Assembly (NCBI GenBank): GCA_008690995.1
Contig: VRMN01000007.1
Coordinates: forward strand, 868,001-932,000
Direction: 5' to 3'
Length of the DNA stretch: 64,000 nucleotides
Source of the DNA: Porphyridium purpureum
Taxonomy: Eukaryota; Rhodophyta; Bangiophyceae; Porphyridiales; Porphyridiaceae
The position numbers were made by a program, and so were the translations under genes. Within the stretch, counting starts at the first letter, position 1, and every line of letters begins with the position of its first letter. A model generated the notes under the pieces. The model had not been told where the DNA came from, made no database searches, and saw nothing but the letters and a program-made list of their open reading frames with translations. This document shows, piece by piece, positions 1-11,167 of this stretch.

Positions 1-555
1 TCTTCTTAAAAAGTCAATGGACTGTAAGCACGCGCACAGCCTATTTTTTAGTATGTTTTTTACGCCTCGTGCGAGATGAATAAGCGCGTTATTTTAATGT
101 CGCGCTGGCGCAGTTGTGTACAGTGCGTACAGCGAACTCTCCAGAACATGTCGCGCGGAGCAGACGCCGGCGTGAGAGAGAGAGAGAGAGAGAGAGAGAC
201 GGAGAGGAAAGGAGGAGAGACGTATAGACTTGCGCTGTGGATCTGGAGAGGTGATACACCAAGAAGCACGGGCCCGTGGGCGGCGCGTTTCCAGTCGGTA
301 GAATATGGGAGGCGCAGAGTCGCGGTGGGTGGATCGAGACAGACAAGATGGTACGCTGCCGAGTCATAGGTTTGCGGTTTGTGTCTGGTTGCGCCAGGCA
401 GAGCGAGGCGTCTGCGCGCTCCGACGGAACGGGTGCGGGAAAGGAAGGTTGACCGTGATTTTGCGGAGGATGCGTCCTGTAATTTGTCTCTGTTCAGTGT
501 CTCTGAAACGTGATTGGCTGCGTGCGGTGATGTTGTGCTGATGTTCTGCCGCGCA
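1..555. other. No gene seen; GA microsatellite and cpn10 upstream region
   Basis: I recognise no coding region here. A GA-dinucleotide tract lies at about 174-200. The rest is GC-rich sequence leading into the cpn10-like region. The bases just before 556 read as a pyrimidine-containing stretch ending in CAG, which could be a splice acceptor for an upstream exon, but no donor or exon could be fixed. Confidence 0.5.
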
Positions 556-853
556 GAGCTCGTTTCGAAAGATCATTCCGCTGCTTGACCGCGCTGGTCG
601 AGAAGGCGCATGCAGAAGACAAGCAAAGGGTGGCGTGCCGCTTCCGGCTCCATGTCAGACCTGGCAACCACGGTGTCGTGAAAGTGTCCGTGGGGCCTGG
701 TGCGCGCGCAACGACAGCGGGCCAGGTGGTGGCAGTCGATCTGAAAGAGGGTGACAACGTGCTTGCTGCCTGAATACGGAGGCAACGAAGGTCGAGATCG
801 ACAAGAAGGAGTTTGTGATCTCAACGCGAGTGATGTGCTGCCAAACTCGAGTA
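556..853 (+). pseudogene. 10 kDa chaperonin (cpn10/GroES), frame-broken
   Basis: Cpn10 forms the heptameric lid of the mitochondrial or plastid chaperonin 60 ring. Family blocks appear in order but in changing frames: SFRKIIPLLDR, LVEKAHAEDK, VSVGPGARATTAGQVVAVDL, KEGDNVL, PEYGGNEVEIDKKEFVI, and an end reading DVL then AKLE and a stop. The total length of about 100 codons matches the family. At least four frame changes are needed, although the protein-level motifs are well kept. This looks more like indel errors, or a very young pseudogene, than old decay. There is no in-frame ATG at the start; a 5' exon joined at a CAG acceptor near 555 is possible. The family call is firm; whether the gene works is not. 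Confidence 0.75.
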
Positions 854-2274
854 GTCTCGCGCTTGCCCGTGGGCAGCCACAATGTTTGTTTTTGGGGAGG
901 AACGGACGTGAGAGTCGCTCTGCAGCGTACCTTTTGAGCCTTGACATGCGACTGATCAATGACGCGCTCGCCTGCCCTTTGACGCGGTTTTGCTCTAGGG
1001 CCCATGTTTCCTTGTTCTCTACGTAGCTACAGCTCTGGATGATCAACACTTGGCATTACAAAGCCCATTCTGACTTTGCTGCGCAGTCAATGACCACTTC
1101 CGTCAGTCCTGGCCACCGCGCTGCCGCTGCTCTTGGGTGCACTTTGCAAGCTGATTTGACCAGGAAACTCGCACCTCCGTCCTTGGCCACTCATTCCACG
1201 GGACGTCGAATCTGAGGAGCGCCTCGTCACGTTTGGTAAGGGCGGAACCACTAGAAAAGTACATCCCCGCTGGCCTTTTGTGAATGTAGCACGAAACACC
1301 GTTTGCCTGTCGCGCCCTTCATCTGGAATGGGGTATCTTTCGTCTTCTGCCGACTTCCAACCTCACATGCTCTGTTTCCACTCTGCGCGGTTTCTGGCTT
1401 CTTTCCAAATGTCTGGCCTTTTGAGTACTCGTCGCCAGAGGCATCTGCGCCGTGGTGCAAAGAGCGACAGTGGCTAGAGCGGCAAGCGCCAGCTCGCAGG
1501 TTTGTGAGATCTGGTGCGCCCTCGCACGTTCGGGATCTGCATTGACCTTGTTCGCCCCGAGCGCAGATAGCACAGATGAAGAGAGCTTCGTCTCGCTGCG
1601 CGCTGAGCCTGCTTCTGGACGGAAACTTTGTCGGGGCAGCAGCGCCTGGGCACGATGGGGGGCAAACACCGCCGTGAAGCAGGACAGAGCGCGCGGACGA
1701 GCAGCTGCACATCGCGTGATTGCATTATCGAGTAGGTACCCGTGCAGGGTGCGAAGACTGCCCAGACGGGAGATCTTCGCGATGACGTCATGGAAAACCG
1801 CGCATGTTCCACGGCGACAGATTGCGCGAGCCTGCGCTGGCGCCGAGCAGGTGGGTAAAGATTCAAGACGACATCCAAGCGCATGTAGCGCAGTCGACCC
1901 TCGACGCTCGCCCGGAAGCGTGTGGCCTGGCCTGAAGGGTTGGTGAAGCAGACGATGCCACCGAGCCGAGCACGTGATCCAGACGAACCAATGCTCAGCC
2001 ACGCGGCGTTGCGCGAACCGTGCGCTCTTGCAGTTGGCCTCCGCGCTGTAATGCTGCAACGTGCACGACATCGCGCACGGCCGTATTGCATTGTAAATGC
2101 ATTGCAATTCCTAAAAGTATGATAAATCTGCTGCATTTATTAAAATAGTACAGTGAAAACTGAACTTTCGCATTCCCCTTTTCCCCTGCAGATGGCCAGA
2201 GCGCGAGCAGGCAGGAGTGGGGAGAGCCGAGGCGTGGTGGCGCTGGGTGTGGCGGCGGCGGCGGCGGCGGCGGC

Positions 2275-2308
<34 letters not shown>

Positions 2309-3229
2309 AAGGGTTGAATTGCACGGCGTCCGCGCAGGAGAAACGCAGGGCACTGGTCCGGTGGAAGGTCGTTAATTGTCGCCTTTGGGACGCGCCGTTT
2401 TGGCCGCGGCACGTGACCGAGTGCGACGGCATGGACGGGTGAAGAGTCGAATGAGCTTGTAGTTTGTGTCAGAGACGCGCGCCGATCGGCAGGCAGCTGG
2501 AGTCCGCCGTTGGAGATCATCCGAAACGCTCAGACGCAAGCGGCCCGCGGCTGCGGGGACAGTTGTTGCGGAAATGCACGGACCGGCTGAGCGGGCAGGT
2601 CCCCTGAACGCTTTGGCGCCGGAAGAGTTTCGCGGTTAGTGGCGCACTCAGCCAAGGCACAGAGAGTCGCCGCGGAATGGCTGAAAATATTGGCAGTGCC
2701 GACAGCGGTAAAGAGGCGCGAATGACCCCTGCGCGGAAGATGCGCCACAGGAACCCGATGACAGTGGTTTGCCTTTGAAGGCAAGAGAGCGGTATGCATT
2801 GCGACCGTAAGGGAGAGAGAGGAGCGCAGCCGACTTTGGCCAGTCGCAGCGATAAGCGGAACTGTGATGCAGGCAAGAGTTTGCCCCGATGAGAGGACCC
2901 CAACACGTGACACTGAGCAAGAAAAACGAGACGGTCCCTGACCTGGATCCAAAAAATGAGGACGAACGCTCACCAAAATACAAAGACCGAGAAGATGCAC
3001 GTTGTCGCATCTGTACAGCGTCCACAGGCGCGGTGCAATGCCAGAGATGTCGCCAGCACCAGGGCCAAAGACGACGCCATCGCCAGAGCCGCAGTCAGCC
3101 TCAACACCAGCAGTAACCCCAGAGCAATGCAATGGCAAAAACTGTGCAGTAATGCTGTCGCGCTGTCGCCGCCAGTGACCGCTGTCCAAGTCCGGCACCG
3201 ATAGAGCGGCACTCAGCATCTTTCGGTGC
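854..3229. other. Long stretch without a recognised gene
   Basis: Many overlapping open frames run on both strands, up to 281 codons on the minus strand at 2530-3375, but none matches a family I know and none stands out from GC-rich background. A CGG/GCC triplet tract lies at about 2251-2310. Given the frame-broken genes around it, a decayed or error-ridden gene could be hidden here. Confidence 0.4.
2251..2310. repeat. (CGG)n triplet repeat
   Basis: About 60 bases of almost pure GGC/CGG triplets, interrupted once by GTGGCGG. In minus-strand frames it reads as poly-proline, poly-alanine or poly-arginine, which explains the low-complexity open frames there. Confidence 0.85.
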
Positions 3230-4170
3230 GCAGATATGCGCTGGAAGCACCACCACGCGGGCTGTTTACTGTGCCCATGGCTTGCAATGAGCCAGAATTT
3301 CTGCTCACAGATGAGCTCATTCTTCGCATTCTGTACGAGTATGTCCCATGAGCCATTCAATATTGACACTGTCATACGCGCCTTGATGAGGATATACGCG
3401 AGATGATCGAGGAATGTCCGCGTTCGTCTCCACGGCCGCGTGCCTCTACATGGACACGATGTACGAAAAGTAATGGAAAATCTCCATCCCCTTGAGCCTT
3501 AATCAATTGAATCGGTGACACAACGGGCGAGTCTGGCTGAAGCCGCAAATGGCCCTGCGCAACTTCGAAGCGGCCATGGTATCTGCAAGAAGCAATTCCG
3601 AAAGTTGATTGACGCCCGCGTGCTTGCTGCGCATGAGACGAAGACCAGGCAGCAAAGCAGGCGCGTGGTGCAAGTTCTGTCACAGTCGGCAAGCGCCCGT
3701 CGACTGCGACGACGACGAGTCTGCGTTGGATCAGGTGGTGTCGTCCGGTCTGCACCCGAGGGATTGAGCGAAAGAGCAAAAGACTCTTGTGTCTTCATTC
3801 TGCTGAGCCAAGTGGGCGCATGTCACGAAACGCGGTATACCGCTTTGTAATCTGTATGGCGAGACGCGTGGACCGGGAATCCCCGACGAAACTGTGCTAC
3901 GAGTCATGCACGAGTGCAAGGGAACGACATGCTGAGGTTCTTGAAAACCCAGACGCCGCATCCTTGAGCGATCTAGAAAGACGCAAACAAGCAGCATGCA
4001 AGCTCTGTACAACTCTGTCGTACGTAGTCCCAAACATCGTCCCTCCCGTGTACAAGGAGAGCCACAAGTACATTGCGAATCTAGAGAATGATATCACGTC
4101 GCGGCTGAAGATTCCGGCATCTATCGACACCGCAGTCGCCCGCAGACACGAAACAAGCGACAGGCGATGA
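3230..4170 (+). other. Coding-like sequence, unrecognised
   Basis: Plus-strand frames carry peptide stretches that look protein-like, though they change frame: LTDELILRILYEYVP near 3300, NGRVWLKPQMALRNFEAAM near 3520-3580, CKFCHSRQ near 3670, GIPLCNLYGETRGPGIPDE near 3830-3890, and an open frame at 3787-4170 ending in a basic tail. I do not recognise the family. The stretch lies directly upstream of the KDM5-like region on the same strand. It could be its N-terminal part or a separate gene. Confidence 0.35.
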
Positions 4171-5740
4171 AAAATCGCGTCCGAGGATGACATTCACTCA
4201 GGGTACATCTGACGATTTAGACGAGGTCCCGGAGGCAACCCGTCGTTCTATCCTCTTCTGAAGAGGAGTTTCAAGAGCCATCGGCGTATCTACGGAAAAT
4301 CAGCGCTGGCCAAAGAGTTTGGCATCTGCAAAATTGTTCCGCCAGACTCCTGGAAGCAACGGAAGGGCGACAGCAAAGCATCACGCTTGGGATAACATTC
4401 GTACGCGCATTCAGCCGATTCACGAGCTCATGCATCGGGACAGCAGTGTGAGGAGACCTTTGGCACGCTGAGAGCGAAAAGTGCACGGTGGGTGAATCTT
4501 GAGGTGGCCCGCAAACCCCGTTTGAGAAACGGTTCCTGGAGCAGCACCACACGTGTGAAGTGCGTCTGCGCGTAGCTGAAAAATATGGAGAACGGCTTGC
4601 GTACCTGGAGGCCGCTGGCACTGTAGGCCCCATTTCAAGCGCGTCACCAGTTCTCGTCGACGCGACCGCAGCCCACCTATACCTTGTACGCCAAATGACA
4701 TGGACCTCGAAAGATATCTACAACGCGGATGCAAGAGGTATGGCGGGTCATATCGCGTCAAAAGCGACCCGTGGAACGTGAATGCGCTTGCTCAATCGAA
4801 GCACATGCTGCTCACTGATCAGCAAGTACTTTGAGGATATGAATCTAAGCGGCGTACCCAGCCGTGGATCTACTTTTGGCATGCTGTTTCGACATTTTGC
4901 TGGTACACGGAAGACAACTATTTGTTCAGCATCAATCACTCTGCACGAAGGGAGCAGCAAGTTTTGTACCGGTGCCTGGCTGGGTTGTGAAAGTCCTGGA
5001 GCGCGCGTTTGAGCGTGCATGCAAAGGTTCACTCAAAAAGTCGAAGCGCGATCATTCGAACATACAACAACATGCTCACCATGGTGAGCCTGTCGCAGTT
5101 GTGGAAACAAACGTGCCGGTGCACTGGCTCGTGCACGCAGGCGAGTTTGTGGTCACTGCCTGCCGCATGCTTACCACGCAGGCTTCTTCCACGGGGTTTA
5201 ACTGTGCTGGAAGCCGTGAATTATGCGCTGCCGCTGGTTTCCGTACGGATTCAAGTGTGAGGAGCGCTACAAAAATGGCGGCAGCCAGCTCTGTCTCAGC
5301 ACGCAGCTGCTGGTGTACGTTCCCTGGAGCGAAAGAGGATAAGTCGCGCTCAAGAATACTGCAATCTCCGATGAGGAGCATGCCAGGCCCGCTAAGCCGC
5401 AGTTTGCTCTTGTTGGATGATGAGCGTGCTCTGCGTGCCGAGTGCCGGTATTGGTCTCTGCATGTCGCCACCTGAGGCCATGAAAGGTGATGCGGTGAAC
5501 CGCATATGCACGCACTGCGAACAACCTTGCGACTTTAGTGCGGTGCGGATCGAGATAGCGACGAGTGACGACGAAAAGCGGTGGGGAAACGGCGCGTCGT
5601 CAGGAGCAGGTGCAGGTATTGTACTTGTGCCTTGGAACACGGCATCCGCTTGGCAATACGACGGCAAAGGCGAGCTCGCTGAGTATGCCCATGCAGCAGC
5701 TCGAGGACGTCCTGGTGCGCGAATACGCGCACAAAAGCCC
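4171..5740 (+). pseudogene. KDM5/JARID1-like JmjN-JmjC histone demethylase, frame-broken
   Basis: KDM5 enzymes remove methyl groups from histone H3 lysine 4 using Fe(II) and 2-oxoglutarate. Three family modules follow in order. A JmjN block lies at about 4252-4370 (EFQEPSAYLRKISA, AKEFGICKIVPPDSWK). The JmjC core lies at about 4700-5290 (GMAGHIASKATRG, PWIYF, a CWYTEDNYLFSINH block, PVHWLVHAGEFVVTA, YHAGFFHGFNCAEAVNYAL). A C5HC2-type zinc finger start (CTHCEQPC) lies at 5507-5530. The blocks sit in different frames, so several frame changes are needed. The first iron-ligand histidine of the usual CWHxED motif reads as tyrosine (codon 4904-4906). If that is real, the copy is catalytically dead. 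I saw no clear PHD or ARID domain. Confidence 0.7.
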
Positions 5741-6620
5741 GCCGATGCCAAAGTCGCCTATGCATGCCAGCGAGAAGCGCGCTGCACTGCGCCACAGGTG
5801 CCACATTCGGATGCGCCGTGGGCATGCTTGCCGTCATCGTCGTCGAACTCACAGGACGCGGCGGAGCCGCTGCCGTGGAGACACCGGATGCGCTCGAGGC
5901 GCACTTGAAGTCTGCGTTCTCCGCGCACACGCATGTTGCCAGCCGGCGCAAGCGCCAGCTACGGTGCCATGCGTTTGTCTCTTGGATAAGGGGCATGCAC
6001 TGGTGGATCACTGCGTGGGCATGCTCTAAAGGGATTCTCAGCGTTCCATTTCTCGAGCGCGAACTATCACTCGCAACGCCGATGGCAAGCTGCGCGTATA
6101 CTTCCATGACCCGTCTCCCACAAGTCGAGCAGCCAGACCGGTTCTTCATGGCAAAGTACCCTTCGCGCGGCGCTGTTCCGCAAGGCGGGCTTCCGGACCA
6201 AGCTTCTGCGAAAGGGGTGGTGGGCCGCGAACGAAGACCTGTTCTCATTGCAACCGCACGGAGCGGCAAGACAAACGTGCGGGAATGGCCGATGGAAGCG
6301 CAGTTCAAGACGCAGTAGCGTACAGAGTAAAGCGTGATGTGACTTGCTCGGTTGGACTTGTTTTATGCGCAACGGCGAGAGCCAGTTTGTGTATGTGGTC
6401 TGGCAAACACAGCCGTGCCCGAGGACTAGTGGAGCGTGGCGTCGTACGCTATGCGACCGCAAACGTCCCATGGGTGGCGCGTGTAGCAGACACTCTCCGC
6501 TTTTCATGGCGCGGCTTGTCGCCACACGTCGCGTAACGAGTCGCGCCTGTCGCCGACGCCCACACAGGTTGCTGGTTGTCCGTCGCAGCGCGGATGCGTC
6601 GGCGGACTCGATGAAGTGCG
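5741..6620. other. No recognised gene between KDM5-like and AGA regions
   Basis: Plus-strand frames include protein-like pieces, for example RNADGKLRVYFHDPSP near 6070-6120 and FRTKLLRKGWWAANEDLFSL near 6190-6250. I cannot place them in a family. They may be a C-terminal extension of the KDM5-like protein or a separate broken gene. Confidence 0.35.
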
Positions 6621-6624
6621 AGTA

Positions 6625-7730
6625 TGGCTGACGCGATGGGGCGGCTGGTGGCTGTGGCGACATGGCCGTTTGGTGCTGTGGGCGTACGCGCGGCGGCTGA
6701 GTGCTGCTACGCGGCGAGAGTGCGCGACATCTGCCGTGGCTGTGGTGTGAGCGCGGTGGAGCTGGATGAGCGTGACTTCGGTCGGATATGGCGGGTTGCC
6801 AAACGAGTGGCGAGCTGGAGCTGGACGCGGCGATCATGGATGGCGCGTCTGGTGCACTGGGCGCAGCTGGCCCTTGCGCACTGCGCAATCGGCCATTTTT
6901 TACCGGCATGGCCTGGTCATGCAGCACTGCGAGCACGCCAGTCCTGGTCGGCGATGGCGCCGCGCTTTTGTGGTGCAGCAACTGTTGGAGCAATCCGGCC
7001 TTGATCGTGGATAGCCATCTGATGTCACGCGCGAGCAGCAGTCATAACAATTGCGCGACTGGATTCAAAGAAACAAGCCAAAATGGTCGGCTGTCGAGAT
7101 GGAGCGCGGCCCCTCATACGCCGCTCGTACCCGCGTCTGCGCATCATCGACATGAGCACACAGGGGAGCCCGCGCAGTGCCGCACATGTCTGGCTTCGAT
7201 GATGCGGACGCACTGCTGACGCCGCACGCGAGGCGGCGGTTAGTGGAGTAATTTGCGCTCACCGGAGGTGGACCCCGGGCACATCTGGATACCGTGGGTC
7301 TGATCTGCATGGACTCTGACGGGCAGCCTGGAGCGTAGGTTGTGCGACAAGCGGGCGCCAGTTCAAGCTGTGGACGCGGGTGACTCGCCAATGGTCGGGC
7401 ATGGGCCAGCCCGACAATGCTGCCGCTGGCGCCGCGACATGCTCGGGCGACGGCGATCACATTATCTTCTTCTTTGCCTGAGCTTTGCGCGTCGTTGAGC
7501 TCATGCGGCGGCCTCAGCGCGCAGTAAGCGTGCGAGCACGCCGCCAGGCGCATCTCTAACAGCGAGTCCAAGCACGCACGCGGTTCTGGCAGTCGAGGCG
7601 CGCACAGGCGCTGTTAAGGTACGCCACGCGCGAGAACTTTACGTTTGCTCGCTGGAGTGGCGGGCTGATGGATGCGGGCGCGACAGCTGGTGCGTGGTCG
7701 AGGAGCTGAGCTCTAGCAGCGAAGGCTTTG
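6625..7730 (+). pseudogene. AGA: Aspartylglucosaminidase (N4-(beta-N-acetylglucosaminyl)-L-asparaginase), frame-broken
   Basis: AGA is a lysosomal or vacuolar N-terminal-nucleophile hydrolase that cleaves the Asn-GlcNAc bond of glycoproteins. It matures by self-cleavage before a threonine. Family blocks run in order on the plus strand: an ATWPFGAVGVRAA block (family NTWPF) at about 6650-6700, VGYGG near 6780, GELELDAAIMDG at about 6806-6845, LVGDGAA near 6945, then HLDTVGLICMDSDG with the likely nucleophile Thr codon at 7291-7293. After that come RVGDSPM-like residues near 7390 and DNAAAGAATCSGDGDHIIF near 7415-7470. Frames switch several times between blocks, and some internal stops result. 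The threonine and its surroundings are kept. Taspase-1, a relative, fits less well because VGYGG and the RVGDSP pattern are AGA-like. Confidence 0.75.
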
Positions 7731-7849
7731 AGGAGCGGGCATCGCGACGCCGGTGGTGGACATCTTGCTCGCGCCGATCGGCGGGACGTGCCGAGTTCCA
7801 GATCCAGCTAAGTGGAAGCACACGTGCGTTTGAAATGACATTAGAGCTA

Positions 7850-9140
7850 CATTTATTCTTCTTCCTCGGCGTCCCGGCGTCGTCGTCGTCGTCGTCGTCG
7901 CGCCGCTCGCCGCCGTCCTATCCTCTTCGCCTTCGCTCGCGCTTTCTGGTCATTCCCCTCGCGTTGCCGCTTCACACCACGCACTGCTATTCCACTCTGC
8001 CTCCGTCTGATTCTGTCTGAAGGCACAATTCTTGCTGCAGAAATTCCAAGCCGGCCCTTCCTCTTCGCCTTCGCTCTTCCCCTCGTCTCCTCCTCCTCCC
8101 TCTTCTTCTTCTGTTTCTGCCACCATCCCCTTGATAAGCGAGGGCGCCAACGGCTGCGCCTGCTCGTCGCTGAGAGGTCGCTCCGTTCGCCTCGTCCTGC
8201 TCGTTTAGATCCGAGCCGCCTCCCTCGCTCTCCACCAGTTGGCTGTCGCCAATCCCACTGCCTTGCTCCACATCTGCATAGCCGAGCCCTCGTCCGCATC
8301 TCCTTCTGATCCTTTCGCCGTCGTGCCCTCCCTCATCCCTCCTCCTCCTCCTCTTCTTCTTCTCCTCCTCTTCCTCTCTTCGACCTCCTGCCCTGAGCCC
8401 CTCGGCTACTTCTTCTTCGCCCTCCCGCCGACTCCGGCGTTCTCCTCCCTCCCTCTCTTCCTCCTCCTCCCTCTCTGTCCCTCTCCTGGCCCTGCGTCTT
8501 CCTCTTCCGCGTCGTCGTCGGCTCTGTCCTCCCTTTCCTCGTCGTTGGCGTCCCGTCGTCCCCATTGTTGACGGACGCCCCGCCCGCACTCGACGCGAGC
8601 TTTCCGTACGGTTTGTTGAGAAGGCCCGAGTCCGCGATGCCAATGTCCCGCCGTCGCCGTCGTCGTCGCCCGACCTGTCAAGCGTCCTTTTCTCCCTTGT
8701 CGACCTCGTTGCCCTGCGCGTCTTGCCCGTCGAGCACTTCTGAGCGTGGGGATCGCGGCAGAACACGGCCTTCGCGGTAGTGCGGCAGCCGGGTGACCGG
8801 GCTGCTGAACAGGTCGAGGTTGTGGAGCCGGGCGCGGCCAGCACCTCGAGCGCGTCCATGGACCCGATCTTGTTCCTCTGCTGAGGTTGGAGCACCTCGG
8901 CCGCTTTGGCGCTGCGAGCAGGCGGGATGCCGCCCGTGAGGCGGTTATCGGAGAGCCTGAGCACGCGCAGCAAGCCCGAGCGGCGGCAGGCCCTCGGGAG
9001 CGAGGTGAGTCCGATGCCGTTCATGCTCAGCGTCGTGAGGCGCCAAACTTGGCGAGCCGCTGATCCTGGACGCCTTTGACCTTGCTGTCGAGGCTGATTC
9101 CTGAGCACCTGCGCGGGTTCCTAGCCGCAAACTGCCCGCC
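7850..9140 (-). pseudogene. ANP32-like acidic leucine-rich nuclear phosphoprotein, frame-broken
   Basis: ANP32 proteins are nuclear histone and phosphatase regulators with a short LRR domain and a long acidic tail. On the minus strand the LRR part reads LTTLSMNGIGLTSLP, LLRVLRLSDNRLTGGI, NKIGSMDALEVLA, then in a second frame LHNLDLFSSPVTRLPHYRE, which matches the ANP32 LRR-cap. Downstream, from about 8680 to 7850, there are runs of Glu/Asp/Arg codons in shifting frames, encoded by GAG/GAC-rich sequence (plus strand CTC and GTC repeats). These fit the acidic tail and basic end. Several frame changes are needed. The GTC tract near 7880-7905 is part of the tail. Confidence 0.65.
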
Positions 9141-9600
9141 GTGACACACTCCTCCCATCACATTCTGCTCCTCCATCCCGCCGCCCTCCACCGCCGCGCC
9201 CCACCCTCCTCCCTCCCTCCCTCCCGCGCCGCGATCCCAATCCCCCCCACCCTCCCTCACCCACCCCACCTCACCACCTCACCACCTCTCACCACGCCTC
9301 CCGACCGCCTCCCCTCCGAAACGCTCCACCACCACCACACCCTCCCTCCCCCCACCCTCCCGCCTCATCATCTACCATCCTCACCCCCTCCCCCCCCACC
9401 CACCTCTCCCTCACCCTCTTCACCCCCCCACCCTCCTCCCTCCCTCCCTCCCTTCCCTTCCCATCGTTCACCCAACAGATCCCTCCCCGCCTCGTTCTCT
9501 GTCACCACCCCTCTCACTCAACCACCACCACCACCTCAAATTTCACCCCACCCCCATACTACTACTACTACAACCACTATAGATTCCTAATTTACTGCTC
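9141..9600. repeat. C-rich low-complexity tract
   Basis: About 450 bases on the plus strand consist largely of CCCTCC, CCACC and CCCC runs. The minus strand is correspondingly G-rich, with many closely spaced G3-G4 runs able in principle to form G-quadruplexes. The open frames through it (149 codons, mostly Pro/Ser/His/Thr) are composition artefacts. Confidence 0.8.
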
Positions 9601-10059
9601 CTTCCTCACCCCCGTGTGTTGTTTTGGGTGACGTTCTCATCCGCATCCACCGGTGGCGCCCTGCGTCGCGCAAGCGCGGTGGCGCCGTGTCGGCTGCGAC
9701 ATACTAAAACGCGCGCGATTCGCGCAGCGCGCCACCGGTCGCCCGCGCCGCGCCAAAATGGGGAGGGAAAAGGACGCCAGCGGCATTGAGGCACACGCGC
9801 ACAGTGTGGCGGTGCGCTGCTGTGCGGGGGAGGTAGTGGAGGGGTGGTACACCTGCGTGATGGTGGTGCGGTTTGGGGGAGGGGGAGGAGGCAGTGCAGT
9901 GCGCGCGCGCGGTAAAATAGGTGGGTCGCGGAATGGCTGGGGAATGGCGACGTACGGATCGGTGCGTAGCAAACGCGGGTGTCGTTTTGTCATTGCAAAG
10001 GAATGCGCGGCGGGGGTGGGGGTTTCGGGGGGGAGGTTAGGAGAGGGACGACGACGAGC
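9601..10059. other. Nothing recognisable
   Basis: GC-rich sequence with long but low-complexity frames on both strands and no TATA box or coding motif that I can support. Confidence 0.4.
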
Positions 10060-10480
10060 GGTGCTGTAGCCACGCGGTACCCGCGGCGTACGTCCGTCCA
10101 CACACGCACGGGTCGCACCCGTTCCTGCAGCACTCCTGCGGGTTCTGGCGCGCGGCTCGGGGCCACCGCGCTGCGCGTCGGCATCAGCAGCGACGCCGCG
10201 ACGTCGCCGTCCCGTCGCCGTTCGCGACCACGTCGACGTCACCGCCGGCGTCGGCGTCGGCGTCGGGCCCGGGATCCGGCGCGCCAGCTGGTTCCGGGTG
10301 CTCCGCCTGGCCTCGCAATGCGGCGGATCACCGCCGCTACCGCTACCACTGCCCGCCGCGTACAACGCCCGACGCAAGCCGCACACGCGCGGCCATTGTG
10401 GCGGCCGCGTGCAGCAGCAGCAGCGGCTGCCGCGGCGCCCTGCCCGCACATCACGCCCGACATGGTCCCCACTGGTCCGT
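10060..10480 (-). pseudogene. Small oxidoreductase-like domain protein (OXLD1 type), frame-broken
   Basis: On the minus strand at about 10150-10085 one frame reads NPQECCRNGCDPCV and the next frame continues VWTDVRRGY. Together they match the oxidoreductase-like N-terminal signature, a CCxxGCxxCVWxxY pattern found in small mitochondrial proteins such as human OXLD1. The upstream minus-strand sequence is Ala/Arg-rich and could encode a targeting peptide, but no start could be fixed. A frame change falls inside the signature. The family's biochemical role is not known. This rests on one short motif, so confidence is modest. Confidence 0.4.
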
Positions 10481-10735
10481 GCGCCCTGCGTCGCTCCATA
10501 TCGAGTACCACCAGCGTCGTCGCCGTCGCGTCCGCGCGCCATCTACATACGCTTCTCTCTCGCCTCTGTCTCTTTCGCTCGCACACGCGCCGCAGCGTGC
10601 CTCGCTTCCACACACCAGCACACGGCTTCCCGCGCCTCCAGCCTTCTGCACGAGCGCGCAGCCCACTCGCCTCCACGCCAGCGGTAAAGCGCGTACAGCG
10701 GCGCGCGACGATCGAGCGTCGCGCCGCCGCCGCAC

Positions 10736-10744
10736 CTATAAAAG
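10736..10744 (+). promoter_or_regulatory. TATA box candidate
   Basis: The sequence CTATAAAAG lies about 430 bases upstream of the DJ-1/PfpI-like region on the same strand, in otherwise GC-rich DNA. It is a good TATA match. Assigning it to that gene is inference, and the gap is long unless there is a long 5' leader or an unseen first exon. Confidence 0.4.
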
Positions 10745-11167
10745 CGGGCGCGCTTTCATATCGACCACTCGCGACCCCCAAATTCATGCGCCAGATTCGG
10801 CATGAAACCGAGAATGACCGTAAAATTTCACCGTACGTTATACCTTGGCCCTTTAGGTAAAGCGCGCTGTTTTCATACGGAAATAAAATCCGCAGCGAAC
10901 GAGGTCAGTACAGTGAAGAGGTACAGGAAATCACCCGTTCTGGTGCGGCGCCGAGCTGCGCGCAATTGTGCGGGACTGCAGAGGGATGTGTGCGTGTGTG
11001 GTGTGCGGCACGCCCGCCGCCGGCACTTCTCTTTGAGCCGTGGTTTGACGCGCGCCCGCAAAGATCTCAGAGTCTCCTGCTATCATCCCCGAAACCTGCC
11101 CGCCCACGCCAAATGATAGTGGGATGGGCCGCGTCAGAAGCAGGTTCAACAGCCGGAGTCGCCAGCC

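Noticed and set aside
1319-2136. Minus-strand open frames of 220-262 codons, including a phrase resembling the end of deoxyhypusine hydroxylase (ADPE followed by CELALAAL)
   Set aside because: Only one short stretch matches, and the distance to other HEAT-repeat blocks does not fit. I treat it as chance or at best a lead.
6067-6993. A 308-codon minus-strand frame opposite the AGA region
   Set aside because: The plus strand carries the AGA motifs; the minus frame is its antisense shadow with no family likeness.
7987-9108. A 373-codon minus-strand frame as one intact protein
   Set aside because: Only the LRR blocks are real in this frame; the Arg/Gly-rich remainder is an out-of-frame reading of the ANP32 acidic tail.
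9637-10542. A 301-codon minus-strand frame
   Set aside because: Low-complexity Arg/Pro/Thr composition from GC-rich DNA. The only believable motif there (OXLD1-like) lies in other frames.
10802-11116. A 104-codon plus frame just after the TATA box at 10736
   Set aside because: No family likeness and Arg-rich background composition; it may be leader sequence of the DJ-1-like gene.
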